Below are positions 9,436-19,021 of a DNA stretch of 64,000 bases, piece after piece. Source of the DNA: Limnohabitans sp. DM1 (GTDB lineage: Bacteria; Pseudomonadota; Gammaproteobacteria; Burkholderiales; Burkholderiaceae_C); the NCBI RefSeq assembly GCF_001269385.1, contig NZ_CXOO01000022.1, positions 186,001 through 250,000 of the forward strand. The letters are read 5' to 3'. A program made the translations under genes and the position numbers. The notes under the pieces were generated by a model, which made no database searches, was not told the origin of the DNA, and saw nothing but the letters and a program-made list of their open reading frames with translations. Each line of letters opens with the position of its first letter. Positions within the stretch are counted from its first letter, which is position 1.

Positions 9436-10886
9436 GCAAACTCGTCCAAGGCTACGAAGTCGTCATCGGCTTCGAAACACACGCCCAACTTTCGACAAAC
9501 AGCAAGATCTTCAGCCGTGCCCCCACGGCCTTTGGTGCCGAAGCCAACACACAAGCCTGCGCGGTGGACATGGCCCTGCCCGGCACGCTGCCCGTGATGA
9601 ACATCGGTGCTGTGGAACGCGCCATTGAATTTGGTCTGGCCATCAACGCGCACATCGCCGAGCGCAGCATCTTTGCGCGCAAAAACTACTTCTACCCCGA
9701 CCTGCCCAAGGGCTACCAGATCAGCCAGTTTGAGATCCCCGTAGTGCAAGGCGGCGAGGTGTCGTTCTTCTTGGAAGTGGGCAAAGAGACCGTGCGCAAA
9801 ACCGTGCGCCTGGAGCGTGCCCACCTCGAAGAAGACGCGGGCAAGTCGCTGCACGAAGACTTCATTGGTCAAAGCGGCATTGACCTGAACCGCGCAGGCA
9901 CCCCTTTGCTGGAAATCGTGACCCAGCCCGACATGCGCAGCAGCGAAGAGGCCGTGGCCTACGCCAAAGAACTGCACAAAATCGTGACCTGGATTGGCAT
10001 CTGCGACGGCAACATGCAAGAAGGCTCGTTCCGGTGTGATGCCAACGTGTCGGTCCGCAAACCCGGTGGCTCGCTGGGCACACGCCGCGAGATCAAGAAC
10101 CTGAACAGCTTCAAGTTCATGCAGCAAGCCATCGACTACGAAGTGCGTTGGCAAATCGACCAAATCGAAGACGGCCACACCATCCAACAAGCCACCGTGC
10201 TCTTCGACCCCGACACGGGCGAGACCCGCGCCATGCGCACCAAAGAAGACGCCGCCGACTACCGCTACTTTCCTGACCCGGACCTGCCACCACTGGTGAT
10301 CGGCCGCGACTGGGTCGAGCGCGTCAAAGGCGAAATGGCCGAGCTGCCGCGCGTGATGGCCGAGCGCTTCGTCCAAGACTACGCCCTACCCGAATACGAC
10401 GCCACGCAGCTGACGCAAAGCAAGGCGGTCGCCGCCTACTTTGAAGCCACCGCCAAAGCCTGCGGCCAAGCCAAACTGGCCAGCAACTGGATCATGGGCG
10501 AAGTCTCACGCCGCCTGAACGCCAGCGAGATGGCGATCGAACAAGCCCCGGTGAGCGCGGCCCAACTGGCCGCTCTGATCGGCCGCATCAGCGACAACAC
10601 CATCAGCAACAACGCGGCGCGTCAGGTGTTTGAAGGTTTGTGGAACGGTGAAGGCGAAGTCGACGCCATCATCGAAGCCAAAGGCCTCAAACAGATGAAC
10701 GACACCGGCGAGCTGGAAAAAATCATCGACGAGGTGCTGGCCGCCAACCCCAAGAACGTGGAAGAGTTCAAGGCGGGTAACGCCAAGGCTCTGAACGGCT
10801 TGGTCGGCCCGATCATGAAAGCCAGCAAGGGCAAGGCCAATCCCGCCCAAGTCAACGAGTTACTAAAGAGAGCACTTTTTGCGTAA
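9432..10886 (+). CDS. gatB: Asp-tRNA(Asn)/Glu-tRNA(Gln) amidotransferase subunit B
   Basis: The protein has 484 residues. It starts with the GatB signature [13 protein letters not shown] and carries the kinase-like catalytic core ([33 protein letters not shown]). A helical domain and a YqeY-like tail (residues ~410-484, [15 protein letters not shown]) bind the tRNA. It activates the carboxylate of Glu or Asp on the tRNA. This is the last core gene before the accessory island; the stop at 10886 marks a change in base composition. Confidence 0.96.
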   Translation: MSKLVQGYEVVIGFETHAQLSTNSKIFSRAPTAFGAEANTQACAVDMALPGTLPVMNIGAVERAIEFGLAINAHIAERSIFARKNYFYPDLPKGYQISQFEIPVVQGGEVSFFLEVGKETVRKTVRLERAHLEEDAGKSLHEDFIGQSGIDLNRAGTPLLEIVTQPDMRSSEEAVAYAKELHKIVTWIGICDGNMQEGSFRCDANVSVRKPGGSLGTRREIKNLNSFKFMQQAIDYEVRWQIDQIEDGHTIQQATVLFDPDTGETRAMRTKEDAADYRYFPDPDLPPLVIGRDWVERVKGEMAELPRVMAERFVQDYALPEYDATQLTQSKAVAAYFEATAKACGQAKLASNWIMGEVSRRLNASEMAIEQAPVSAAQLAALIGRISDNTISNNAARQVFEGLWNGEGEVDAIIEAKGLKQMNDTGELEKIIDEVLAANPKNVEEFKAGNAKALNGLVGPIMKASKGKANPAQVNELLKRALFA

Positions 10887-11092
10887 TAATTTGATCCAAG
10901 ATTCTACTGCTCTGAGTGCAGATGCTACGAACTACTGCAGAGGCAGACGTGTTGGGCAACATCGCAGAACCGACGCCACCGCTGACTGTCATCCGACGTT
11001 ACTCACGCCATGTAGGTCAAAGTCGCCGACAGTAACGACTTTGAAGTCGTGGGCTTTTACTGTTGTGCTTTCCAATAAAAAAACAGAACCCT
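10887..11092. other. boundary between gatCAB and accessory island
   Basis: These 206 bases are clearly less GC-rich than the gat genes. A 37-codon frame (10922-11035) reads MLRTTAEADVLGNIAEP and could be the remnant of a lost gene, but I recognise no family. No tRNA, terminator hairpin or direct repeat that would mark an attachment site is visible. Confidence 0.35.
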
Positions 11093-13774
11093 ATGCAGGA
11101 GAAATGCTTGAACAGTGCCGATCAAAACGCCCTGGCACCTATTGCCGAAGAGGTGCTAGGAAAGCTCCAAGAAGTCGCCACAGCGGCGCGTGAATGGCTA
11201 CAGGACCCAACAGGTCCCAGTGTTGACACACTGGTGCCTGGCTCTGTTTCAGACGCTGCAAAGCGCAATGTTGCAAAAATCAATAAGGAAAACCGTTCGG
11301 CCTACCAGCGGTTGAGCAAGGAGCCAGTTGTCTCCCGTGTCGTTGCTGAAGATGAAAGTGGCGGCTTTCACACCAAGTTCTTTTGTCGTGCCGACCAGGG
11401 CATGGCCAACCGTGGGGTCATCAGCTATCTCACGAAGTGGGGTCGTCTGGCCTCGATGCCAGTCGGGGATGAGTACATCACTCCCGATGGTCAAGCCTGG
11501 ATCGTCGTCTCCAAAACTGGTCTTCGTCCTGAGGAAATCAACGGGCAATGGGACGCCTATTCGGTTGTGCAGCGCGAGGATCTGCCAAGCGTCACGATTG
11601 AGTCACTTCGGGCTCTGTTGCAGGCGGAGCGCCCGACACACAGCGCACGCAACCTATTGGAAGAAATCCTCGCCGAAGAGGCCAAGAAGGCGACGGTTGA
11701 GGAGGGTATCCGCCGGAGTGTGATCACTCGGATGGGTTTGCGGGATCAGCCCATTCTGGACAAGTTTCAAGACGAGGTATTTCGTCTATCGCTGTCGCAT
11801 CAAGTCGTTCTGCTGGGGCCACCAGGCACAGGGAAAACCACTACTCTCATTCGGCGCCTCGGTCAAAAGTTGGACATTCAATATCTCGATGAAGACGAGC
11901 AACGGGTAGTTCAGGAGGTTGCTGTTGCGCAAGGGTTGTCGCATGAGCGCAGTTGGCTAATGTTCACGCCCACTGAACTGCTCAAGCAGTACCTGAAAGA
12001 AGCATTCAACCGGGAGCTGGTACCAGCTTCCGATCAAAACCTTCGGACCTGGGACGACCATCGAAGAGATCTGTGCAGACAGACTTTCGGCATCCTCAGG
12101 ACGGCGACCGGTGGTGGTACCTTCATCCAGAAGACCGGGCTTAACAGCTTGCTAGATACCACGATAAGAAACCAAGTCGAGTGGTTCACTGACTTTGATT
12201 CTTGGCAGGGTCAAATCTACTTGCAGGAGCTGACCGCTGCCGCCCAGATTCTCCAGCAATCGATACACAGGCAGGCTGGCGAGTTAGGCAAGGTGTTAGC
12301 TTTGGTGCTTGGCGAGCATCAAAGTTGGCCGTCAACATTGAGCCAGTTGGCAGGGGATTTACCCCGGATTCAGTCCTTTGTTGCGCAATTCAGGGAGGAG
12401 ATAGGCAAACGACTCGAAGCTGCGTTGATTGCACAACTACAGACGAATCGCAACTTCGTGGCTGAGTTCGCCTCGTTCTTGGAGACTTTGCAGCAAGCTG
12501 ATACCGACGAAGCTGATGAAGCAGAGCTGGACGACGATGAAGACGCGCAGGGGCCGAAAGTGGGGGTGCAGGCCGCGACCAACGAGTATTTCCAATCACT
12601 CAGGATTTTGGCGCGTGGTGCTGTCACCAAGCGTGCGGTGAACAAGGCCAGTCGCAGCGGCAAGATCCTTGAGTGGCTGGGTAATCGCGTACTCGCCCAA
12701 AGTGACCTCATCGACATCGGGAATAAGCTGATTCTTCAGTCCGCAGCTCGTCGCTTTGTGACGCCCGTCAGAGGGTACATCAATGGTGTGGGCAAACGCT
12801 ATCGCGCGTTTCGCCGCGAGCGGCAGAGTACGGGTACTTGGTATCAGTCTGGGACATTAGATCAGCGTGAGGTTCACCCGTTGGAGCTGGATGTGATCCT
12901 TCTGGCCACCCTTAAAGCTGGCAATCAGTTGATCGGCCGTCCGAATATCCAACGCGCTATTGGTAGTCCGCAATGGGCACCGTTGCAGAACATCATGAGT
13001 TGCCACCGACACCAGATTCTGGTGGACGAGGCCACCGACTTTTCCCCACTCCAGCTTGCATGCATGAACGCGTTGGCTCATCCGCGGACAAGATCAGTTT
13101 TCGCTTGCGGTGACTTCAACCAGCGACTGACCACATGGGGTGTTCGCAGTCCCGAAGTGCTTTCTTGGAGCTTGCCCAACCTGGATATCCGCGAGATCAC
13201 TGTTGCCTATCGCCAGTCCAGGCAACTCAATGACTTGGCGAAAGAAATGATCCTGGCCGTTGGTGGTTCTGAGTCAAACGTCAGCCTGCCTGCAGAAGTG
13301 AATAACGAAGTGACTTCTCCTGTGCTGATAGAAAACAGCTCCACATCGCAGACCGTTCAATGGCTTGCAGACCGCATCGTCGACATTGAGCGGATTGTTG
13401 TGCAGCAGCTTCCATCAATTGCCGTTTTCGTCAACAGCGAAGATGAGGTAGCGCCAATAGCAAAAGCCCTCGAGGGTTTGCTGAGCGAGCACAACATTCC
13501 TGTGATGGCGTGTCACGAAGGGCAGGTGGTAGGTCAAGAGAGCAGCGTGCGGGTGTTCGACATCCAGCACATCAAGGGTCTGGAGTTCGAGGCTGTTTTC
13601 TTCGTTGGCGTTGACCGCTTAGCTGAACTTCAGCCAGAACTATTCGGCAAGTACATATATGTCGGCACCACACGCGCTGCGGCCTACTTGGGCCTAACCT
13701 GCGTAGGAGAATTACCCGTACAACTTGCCCCCGTGCGACATCACTTCACCGCCTATTGGGATATCAACAAATAA
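11093..13774 (+). CDS. UvrD/Rep-like superfamily 1 helicase with unusual N-terminal domain
   Basis: The protein has 893 residues. Walker A is LLGPPGTGKTTT (242-249), and motif II is LVDEATD with Asp645-Glu646. Motif III lies in ACGDFNQR, motif IV in AYRQSRQL, motif V in HIKGLEFEAVF (~827) and motif VI in GTTRAAAY with Arg861. The ~400 residues between motifs I and II fit the 1B and accessory insertions of UvrD-type enzymes. Residues 1-230 are not a standard UvrD N-terminus; part of it (VISYLTKWGRLASMPVGDEY) weakly resembles a GreA/GreB C-terminal fold. An acidic stretch (DTDEADEAELDDDEDAQ) sits mid-protein. ATG 11093 was taken as start, but TTG 11108 has the better-placed AGGAG. It is followed by rmuC after 116 bases. 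A defence role is inferred, not shown. Confidence 0.75.
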   Translation: MQEKCLNSADQNALAPIAEEVLGKLQEVATAAREWLQDPTGPSVDTLVPGSVSDAAKRNVAKINKENRSAYQRLSKEPVVSRVVAEDESGGFHTKFFCRADQGMANRGVISYLTKWGRLASMPVGDEYITPDGQAWIVVSKTGLRPEEINGQWDAYSVVQREDLPSVTIESLRALLQAERPTHSARNLLEEILAEEAKKATVEEGIRRSVITRMGLRDQPILDKFQDEVFRLSLSHQVVLLGPPGTGKTTTLIRRLGQKLDIQYLDEDEQRVVQEVAVAQGLSHERSWLMFTPTELLKQYLKEAFNRELVPASDQNLRTWDDHRRDLCRQTFGILRTATGGGTFIQKTGLNSLLDTTIRNQVEWFTDFDSWQGQIYLQELTAAAQILQQSIHRQAGELGKVLALVLGEHQSWPSTLSQLAGDLPRIQSFVAQFREEIGKRLEAALIAQLQTNRNFVAEFASFLETLQQADTDEADEAELDDDEDAQGPKVGVQAATNEYFQSLRILARGAVTKRAVNKASRSGKILEWLGNRVLAQSDLIDIGNKLILQSAARRFVTPVRGYINGVGKRYRAFRRERQSTGTWYQSGTLDQREVHPLELDVILLATLKAGNQLIGRPNIQRAIGSPQWAPLQNIMSCHRHQILVDEATDFSPLQLACMNALAHPRTRSVFACGDFNQRLTTWGVRSPEVLSWSLPNLDIREITVAYRQSRQLNDLAKEMILAVGGSESNVSLPAEVNNEVTSPVLIENSSTSQTVQWLADRIVDIERIVVQQLPSIAVFVNSEDEVAPIAKALEGLLSEHNIPVMACHEGQVVGQESSVRVFDIQHIKGLEFEAVFFVGVDRLAELQPELFGKYIYVGTTRAAAYLGLTCVGELPVQLAPVRHHFTAYWDINK

Positions 13775-13890
13775 ATAATACTAAAGAACCCAATTAATAT
13801 ACCTACAATCATTGCCGTGGAGCTCTAAATTTTTATGTAATCCTAGAAATGCTTCATGGCAATGCGGCTAACTTACGGGGGCAAGACTCA

Positions 13891-16050
13891 ATGGATTCAC
13901 AAGCGATGCAATTTCTAATGGCTGTTTTTCTTGGCCTGGTTTTTGGTGCAGTTATCACTTGGTTAGCGCTCAAAGGCCAGCGTGTCTCGGCCGTTGAGAC
14001 CGCAGTGATCAAAGCCCAGTCTGAGTCCCAATACGAACTTTCTCAACTGCGTGAGCGCTCCAACACACTGGAATCATCTCTTCAGAAGAGTGCTTCATCT
14101 CTTAGTGAACTGAACGCACAGCTCGATCGTCGTCGTGAGGAACTCGACCAAGCGAGAGACGATGTTTCAAGGCTGTCAGAGCGAGTAGCAAGAGTTGAGA
14201 ACTTGGAAAACAGCCTAAGTTCTTCTTCTGAACAGTTGCGCCGTCAGTCTGAGGAATTGCGCCAGATCACCGCCGAGGCATCGGAGAAAGCAAGCCTGGC
14301 ACATTCAAACTCACAGCGAGCAGATGCCTTGGAAAAGAGTTTGAACGAGACTATGTCTCAGTTCAGGCTGGTGACTTCGGATGTAAATACACTGACTGGC
14401 ATCAAGGCCACTCTGGAAGAGCAGGCATCCAGGGTCAAGCCGTTAGAAGATGAACTAGCGAATGTCCGCCTGCAGTTACAAAGCAAGACTGAAGAACTTC
14501 GGAGCGTTTCTGCTGAAGCTTCGGAGAAGGGCTCCCTTGCACAATCAAATTCTGAGAAGGCGATCAGCCTAGAAAACGACCTCATTCAATTGCGTAGCCA
14601 ACTGGCTCAGGCCGTCATGGATGTTAAGGGCCTGATCGGTCAGAAGGCAACCCTGGAAGAGCAAGCCTCCCGGATCAAGCCGTTGGAAGAAGAATTGTTC
14701 AATTCCGAACAACGCCTCAGAGATGTCCAGGCAGTCCAAGCATTGTCCAACGAGCGCCGCGCCGCATTGGAAGAACAGTCCTTGCGCATACCAGCACTGG
14801 AAGATGAATTGCGACAGGCCAAGCTTGCTCGCTCGGATGCGGAATCGAACGTGACTCGACTGACAGCAGAGGTCTCACAACTGAGCACGCAACTGCAGGC
14901 TGAGCTAAAGTCTTCACAAGAAAAATTGACACTACTTGAAGATGCCAAGAACACGCTATCTGAGCAGTTCAAGAACGTAGCGAATGACATCTTGGAGGAA
15001 AAATCCAAGAAATTCTCTGAACAGAATCAAACTAATCTCGGGCAACTGCTCGATCCCCTACGCCAACAGATCCACGAATTCAAGGGCAAGGTCGAAGAGG
15101 TCTATGTACAGGAGAGTAAGGACCGGTCCGCTATGGCAGAGCAAGTACGTCAGCTAGCCTCTCTGAACCAAGCGCTCAGCCAGGAAGCCAAAAACCTGAC
15201 GAATGCTCTGAAGGGGAACACTAAGACCCAAGGCAACTGGGGCGAACTCGTTCTTGAGCGGGTGTTAGAGGCTTCTGGTTTACGCAAGGGCATGGAGTAC
15301 ATCGTCCAAGACAGCCAAACACGAGAAGATGGTAGTCGAGCACAACCAGATGTGGTCATCATGCTACCTGAGCAGCGCAAGCTGGTAGTGGACTCCAAAG
15401 TCAGCCTCAATGCCTATGAAGAATACACCGTCGCAAATTCAGAGGACGAGCGAGTGCAAGCGGTACGAAGGCACTTGGATTCAGTTCGGAAACACGTCCT
15501 TGGTCTTTCAGCTAAAAGCTACGAGAAGCTCTATAGGAATGGCTTGGACTTTGTGCTCATGTTTGTTCCCATCGAACCCGCTTTTATGTTGTCCATCTCG
15601 AATGATGAGCGTCTATTCATGGAAGCTTGGGACCGAAATGTTCTTTTAGTCAGCCCATCCACACTGCTCTTTGTCGTTCGAACCGTGGCACATCTGTGGC
15701 GACAAGAGCAGCAGAGCCGCAATGCGCAAGATATCGCCAAACGTGGGGCGGAGCTCTACGACAGGTTGGTTGACTTCGTGAAAGATCTTGAACAGGTAGG
15801 AACCCGTCTGAAACAAGCGAGAGAGTCGTACGATGATGCCCACAAACGCCTGACGACAGGCAAAGGTAACGTGATACGCCAAGCTGAGATGCTTCGGGAG
15901 CTTGGTGTCAAGGCTACAAAAAAACTGCCATCTGAACTGGTTGAAATAGCTCGGGGTGAATTAACCTCTGTTGAGGAACTGGCGGCAATCGCGGAAGGTA
16001 TCGAGCTTAGTCAAGAGGTTACAAATTCTGATGAACAAGCCTTGAATTGA
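13891..16050 (+). CDS. rmuC: RmuC family DNA recombination protein with extended coiled coil
   Basis: The protein has 719 residues against about 475 in E. coli RmuC. An N-terminal membrane segment (about 6-26, FLMAVFLGLVFGAVITWLAL) is followed by ~370 residues of Ser/Glu/Gln-rich coiled coil and then the RmuC domain (about 400-690). This starts at GNWGELVLE and carries the nuclease-like residues Asp487 (QPDVVI), Asp501 and Lys503 (VVDSK). RmuC limits inversions at short inverted repeats in E. coli and has a PD-(D/E)xK-like core. The ATG at 13891 was chosen because it precedes the membrane segment directly. Base composition matches the helicase, not the gat genes, so the two probably arrived together. 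Confidence 0.82.
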   Translation: MDSQAMQFLMAVFLGLVFGAVITWLALKGQRVSAVETAVIKAQSESQYELSQLRERSNTLESSLQKSASSLSELNAQLDRRREELDQARDDVSRLSERVARVENLENSLSSSSEQLRRQSEELRQITAEASEKASLAHSNSQRADALEKSLNETMSQFRLVTSDVNTLTGIKATLEEQASRVKPLEDELANVRLQLQSKTEELRSVSAEASEKGSLAQSNSEKAISLENDLIQLRSQLAQAVMDVKGLIGQKATLEEQASRIKPLEEELFNSEQRLRDVQAVQALSNERRAALEEQSLRIPALEDELRQAKLARSDAESNVTRLTAEVSQLSTQLQAELKSSQEKLTLLEDAKNTLSEQFKNVANDILEEKSKKFSEQNQTNLGQLLDPLRQQIHEFKGKVEEVYVQESKDRSAMAEQVRQLASLNQALSQEAKNLTNALKGNTKTQGNWGELVLERVLEASGLRKGMEYIVQDSQTREDGSRAQPDVVIMLPEQRKLVVDSKVSLNAYEEYTVANSEDERVQAVRRHLDSVRKHVLGLSAKSYEKLYRNGLDFVLMFVPIEPAFMLSISNDERLFMEAWDRNVLLVSPSTLLFVVRTVAHLWRQEQQSRNAQDIAKRGAELYDRLVDFVKDLEQVGTRLKQARESYDDAHKRLTTGKGNVIRQAEMLRELGVKATKKLPSELVEIARGELTSVEELAAIAEGIELSQEVTNSDEQALN
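14251..14730 (+). repeat. two tandem 240-bp repeats inside rmuC
   Basis: Residues from EELRQITAEASEKASLAHSN and from EELRSVSAEASEKGSLAQSN align with an 80-residue period. Each unit ends in ATLEEQASR(V/I)KPLE(D/E)EL. A partial third unit (AALEEQSLRIPALEDEL) follows. The codons have diverged, so the duplication is not recent. It lengthens the coiled coil by exactly whole heptad-like units. Confidence 0.8.
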
Positions 16051-16294
16051 CATCTGTCTGGACTTGTGTATGTCGGGACACACCTATAGCGGACAGATAA
16101 CCGTGAGCGATAGGGCACCTTTCAGACCCTCAGGCAGCGGACGCTTCTTGGCAGGGTTGTACGATGTACCGGGTTGTCGCTTGTATGTACCCAAGGGCTT
16201 AGGCACATCGGTTCAGCTCCTGCACTGGGGTGCTGCGCCAGGAATTGCGGTGTTTGATCTGTGAAGCGGCTCTATAGTTCGGCGCGCTGAAAGA

Positions 16295-16780
16295 TCAAAG
16301 CACTTCCCGACCAAGCGGTCCACCGAAGTCCACTTCGTCGTGCGCGTTGTCGTTTGTGATGCCGGACAACAAATTCTCTAGCTTGTACCGCGTCCCCCGC
16401 CCCACCCCCGTCTGTACCAACACCCCCATCTCGCACAGCGCCGTGAGTTCGCGGTATGCCGCGGCGCGTGACACGCGGCACAGGTTCACGTATTTCTCTG
16501 TGCTGATGCCGTTGGCAAAGCCTTCAGGCGCCACGTCAAAAAGTTTGTTGATCGCCTTGGTTTGCGTGGGCGTGAGCTGCGGGTGTTGCTCGCGGAGTTC
16601 TGACCAGAAGCGGGTTTTGCGCATGGCCGCTTGCATGTGGTCCCAAGTGGCATCGGCTGCTTTGTGCACACAGTCCACGAACCACTGCACCCAAGGCGTC
16701 ACATCCTTGTGGGCCTGCTCATGTGTGCCCTGAATATCTGAGTAAAGTCCGGCTTGGTCCCTCGTCAAGTCAAGCAACAA
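16295..16780 (-). pseudogene. C-terminal remnant of a Fic protein ending in a MazE-like tail
   Basis: The frame is open for 161 residues but holds only the C-terminal part of a DUF4172-type Fic protein: the helical segment WVQWFVDCVHKAADATWDHM and a winged-helix end (STEKYVNLCRVSRAAAYREL, GVGRGTRYKL). The Fic core with HPFxxGNGR is absent. The last 27 residues (from YKLENLLSGITNDNAHDEVD) are not Fic but match the C-terminus of the MazE protein encoded at 20.06 kb. The 5' end stops eight bases from the divergent hydrolase start, leaving no room for a promoter. It is probably not expressed as a working protein. Confidence 0.7.
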
Positions 16781-16787
16781 TCAGTAC

Positions 16788-17354
16788 ATGCCCAGACCCG
16801 AAAACAACATCATCTACTACCTCCCCGGGCACGGAGGCCAATTAGCCACAGGTCTTGGTCAAGGCCTGATGGACCGGGGCTTCGATATTGCCGGTCGTGA
16901 AATACGCGGAGATTTCAGGTCCCTTCCCTTTAATGAGCAAATACAGCTCATCATGGATGATCTACAAAGCCATTTCTGGCATGAGCAGGCTCGAGTGATC
17001 TGTAACTCCTTCGGTGCTTACCTGTTTCTGCACGCGCAAACCCAGATGCCGTCTTTTTTGGGCCGAGTTCTGTTGCTGTCGCCCATCGTTGGCGAGTTCA
17101 CGAATGAACAAGCCAGAACCAGTTTTTCGCCGCCACGGTCAGAACGGCTGAAAACGCTGGCCGAGGCAGGGCAATTCAACGCTCCCAAAAATTGCGAAAT
17201 TCATGTCGGTGAAGAAGACTGGCAAAGCATCCCGACCAATGTGCAGGCCTTTGGTCAGTTGACGGGCATTCCCGTCACGGTCGTCCCGAATGGCGGGCAT
17301 GATTTGGGTAAAGCCTATGTGGGGCCGCTGCTGGATCGGTGGCTCGCCAATTGA
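16788..17354 (+). CDS. small alpha/beta hydrolase-like protein
   Basis: The protein has 188 residues. It begins with a beta strand and oxyanion-type loop (IIYYLPGHGG), has a nucleophile elbow of the form CNSFGAYLFLH with a likely catalytic Ser, and ends with a likely catalytic His in PNGGHDLG. This is a compact alpha/beta hydrolase without a lid domain, soluble and without a signal peptide. The substrate is unknown. Its stop codon runs into a Fic remnant, and its start abuts another, so it was inserted among Fic fragments. The context is a toxin-antitoxin island. Confidence 0.6.
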   Translation: MPRPENNIIYYLPGHGGQLATGLGQGLMDRGFDIAGREIRGDFRSLPFNEQIQLIMDDLQSHFWHEQARVICNSFGAYLFLHAQTQMPSFLGRVLLLSPIVGEFTNEQARTSFSPPRSERLKTLAEAGQFNAPKNCEIHVGEEDWQSIPTNVQAFGQLTGIPVTVVPNGGHDLGKAYVGPLLDRWLAN

Positions 17355-17480
17355 TACCGCGTCCCCCGCCTACCCTTGTGCACCTGCCCCCATCTCGCAC
17401 AGCGTCTTCAGTTTGCGGTACGCCTCGGCGCGTGAAACGCGGCACAGGTTGGCTTCTTTCTCGGGACTGATCTGGCCAGA
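17347..17480 (-). pseudogene. second Fic C-terminal remnant
   Basis: The minus strand reads ISPEKEANLCRVSRAEAYRK and then LKTLCEMG, the same winged-helix end as the remnant at 16.4 kb. A frameshift follows before RRGTRYQL. There are no start codon, catalytic core or intact frame. It overlaps the end of the hydrolase gene by eight bases. Confidence 0.65.
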
Positions 17481-17501
17481 AAGATTTCGCCGTCAGCGTG
17501 G

Positions 17502-18944
17502 TCAAACTGGCGGCGACAACTCCTCGAGCAAATTGGCACCCACGGTGTAGGCATACAGGCTGGCAGGGCGAAATTCGAAATCCATGCCTTTGTAGTGCAC
17601 TTGCTTGTCGGTGATGGTCCTGCTGGTGATGAGCATGGGGCGCGCAGCAACAGCCGGGTGTTTTTGCAGGAATGCCACGCAGTTGTCGAGTTCGCCACGC
17701 GACTGATGGGGGCGGTCACTCCATTTGACTTCTACAGCCCAATTGGGTTTGAGGTCGCTACCACTCATGTGCACGATGTCAACCTCGCCGCCGTTCCAGC
17801 GGGCATAAAACAGCTCGGCCTGCTGGGTGTGTTGCCATTGGCTGTAAATGGCCGTTTCGGTCAGTGCGCCCATGGCTGACGCATCGGCCTGGATCGAACC
17901 GAAGAGGGCGGCACGCATGGAGGGGTTGTTCAAATACACCTTGAACGCTGCGGCACGTTTGAACCGCTTGGCATTTTGATCAATGCGTTCGACGCGACGG
18001 ATCAGAAATGCCGCTTCAAGGTACTCGATGTAGCGGCGAATGGTGTTCTTGGCCACACCTGAAGTTTTGGACAGTTCATCAAGGCTGACTTCGTTGCCAG
18101 TGTTGTAGGCCAAGGTGGTGAACAGTCTGTTGAGTTCCTGAATGTCGCTGATGCCGTACAGGCTGGGCAGGTCTCTCAACAAGACCTTATCGATGATGTC
18201 ACTCTTGATGTACTGGCTGGGGTCGGTACGAACAGTGGATGAAAAAACCGCTTCGGGATATCCCCCGTAGTTGAGGTAATTCACGAACTCCTGGTTGAGG
18301 GCGTTGATGTCTTTGGCGATATAGCGTGAATGCTCGCCATCAGGCTCGTGCAGCTTCTGGATCAATTCATTGTCGCGACCAATGAAGCGCAGGTATTCTG
18401 CAAAGGTGAGTGGGGGCAGTACATAGTCTGTAAACCGTCCAGCGCCCGATTCCTGGCTCTTGAGCCGCAGGGCAGCAGCGGCAGAACCTGTGGCAATGAA
18501 TCGGTAGCTGGGGTAGGAGTCCACCAGGGATTTGAGATGAACTTCCCAGTTGGGCAGGTACTGCACCTCGTCAAAATAGACGTACAGCTGCGCGTCTCGA
18601 CCATGGCCCTGCAACTCCTGAAAATAATTGAGCAGTTTTTCCAAGGGCAGGCCGGTATAGATTGGCGTTTCCAAAGAGACGTAGAAAACGTTTTTGGCTG
18701 GCACGCCTGCATCCAGCAAGTCTTTGATGCTTTGATAGACCATCACCGTCTTGCCGACACGGCGAGGCCCCATCAAAACCACCGCACGCCTCAGGCTGGT
18801 ATCTTTCAGGATTTGCTGGAAAGCAGCAAAGTAACTGCGCCTGGGCTTGTCTTCAAAAGCAATTTTTCGGGCAGATAACGCGTCCCACCAGGGGTTATCG
18901 AACACCAGACGGGCAAGGATGTCTTCTTTGGCGATGTTGAGCAT
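17502..18944 (-). CDS. AAA_14/DUF4143 family ATPase
   Basis: The protein has 480 residues. The N-terminal AAA domain has Walker A GPRRVGKT (59-66), Walker B YVYFDEVQ with Asp125-Glu126, and sensor residues in RFIATGSAA. A middle winged helix (SLDELSKTSGVAKNTIRRYIEYLE) is followed by a DUF4143 domain with EVKWSDR, a restriction-endonuclease-like ExK pattern. Such ATPases are common single genes in mobile and defence-rich regions and are of unknown function. An AT-rich gap with an inverted repeat lies upstream. No partner gene is evident. Confidence 0.8.
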   Translation of the reverse strand: MLNIAKEDILARLVFDNPWWDALSARKIAFEDKPRRSYFAAFQQILKDTSLRRAVVLMGPRRVGKTVMVYQSIKDLLDAGVPAKNVFYVSLETPIYTGLPLEKLLNYFQELQGHGRDAQLYVYFDEVQYLPNWEVHLKSLVDSYPSYRFIATGSAAAALRLKSQESGAGRFTDYVLPPLTFAEYLRFIGRDNELIQKLHEPDGEHSRYIAKDINALNQEFVNYLNYGGYPEAVFSSTVRTDPSQYIKSDIIDKVLLRDLPSLYGISDIQELNRLFTTLAYNTGNEVSLDELSKTSGVAKNTIRRYIEYLEAAFLIRRVERIDQNAKRFKRAAAFKVYLNNPSMRAALFGSIQADASAMGALTETAIYSQWQHTQQAELFYARWNGGEVDIVHMSGSDLKPNWAVEVKWSDRPHQSRGELDNCVAFLQKHPAVAARPMLITSRTITDKQVHYKGMDFEFRPASLYAYTVGANLLEELSPPV

Positions 18945-18963
18945 GGCGATAAGATTAATCGAT

Positions 18964-18998
18964 TGATCTTGGCCTTATATTACTTCAAAATAAGATCA
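18964..18998. promoter_or_regulatory. inverted repeat upstream of the AAA/DUF4143 gene
   Basis: TGATCTT (18964-18970) and AAGATCA (18992-18998) are perfect inverted copies in an AT-rich stretch 20 bases before the start codon. It could be an operator over the promoter; this is inferred from position only. Confidence 0.35.
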
Positions 18999-19021
18999 GT
19001 CTATTGATTCTATTTTTTCAA

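Noticed and set aside
11093-13774. Helicase as a GajB of a Gabija system
   Set aside because: A GajA OLD-type nuclease gene is not adjacent; the neighbour is RmuC, and the protein is much longer than GajB.
16064-16264. 66-codon frame after rmuC
   Set aside because: No ribosome site, family resemblance or coding bias; the 244-base gap shows no supported feature.
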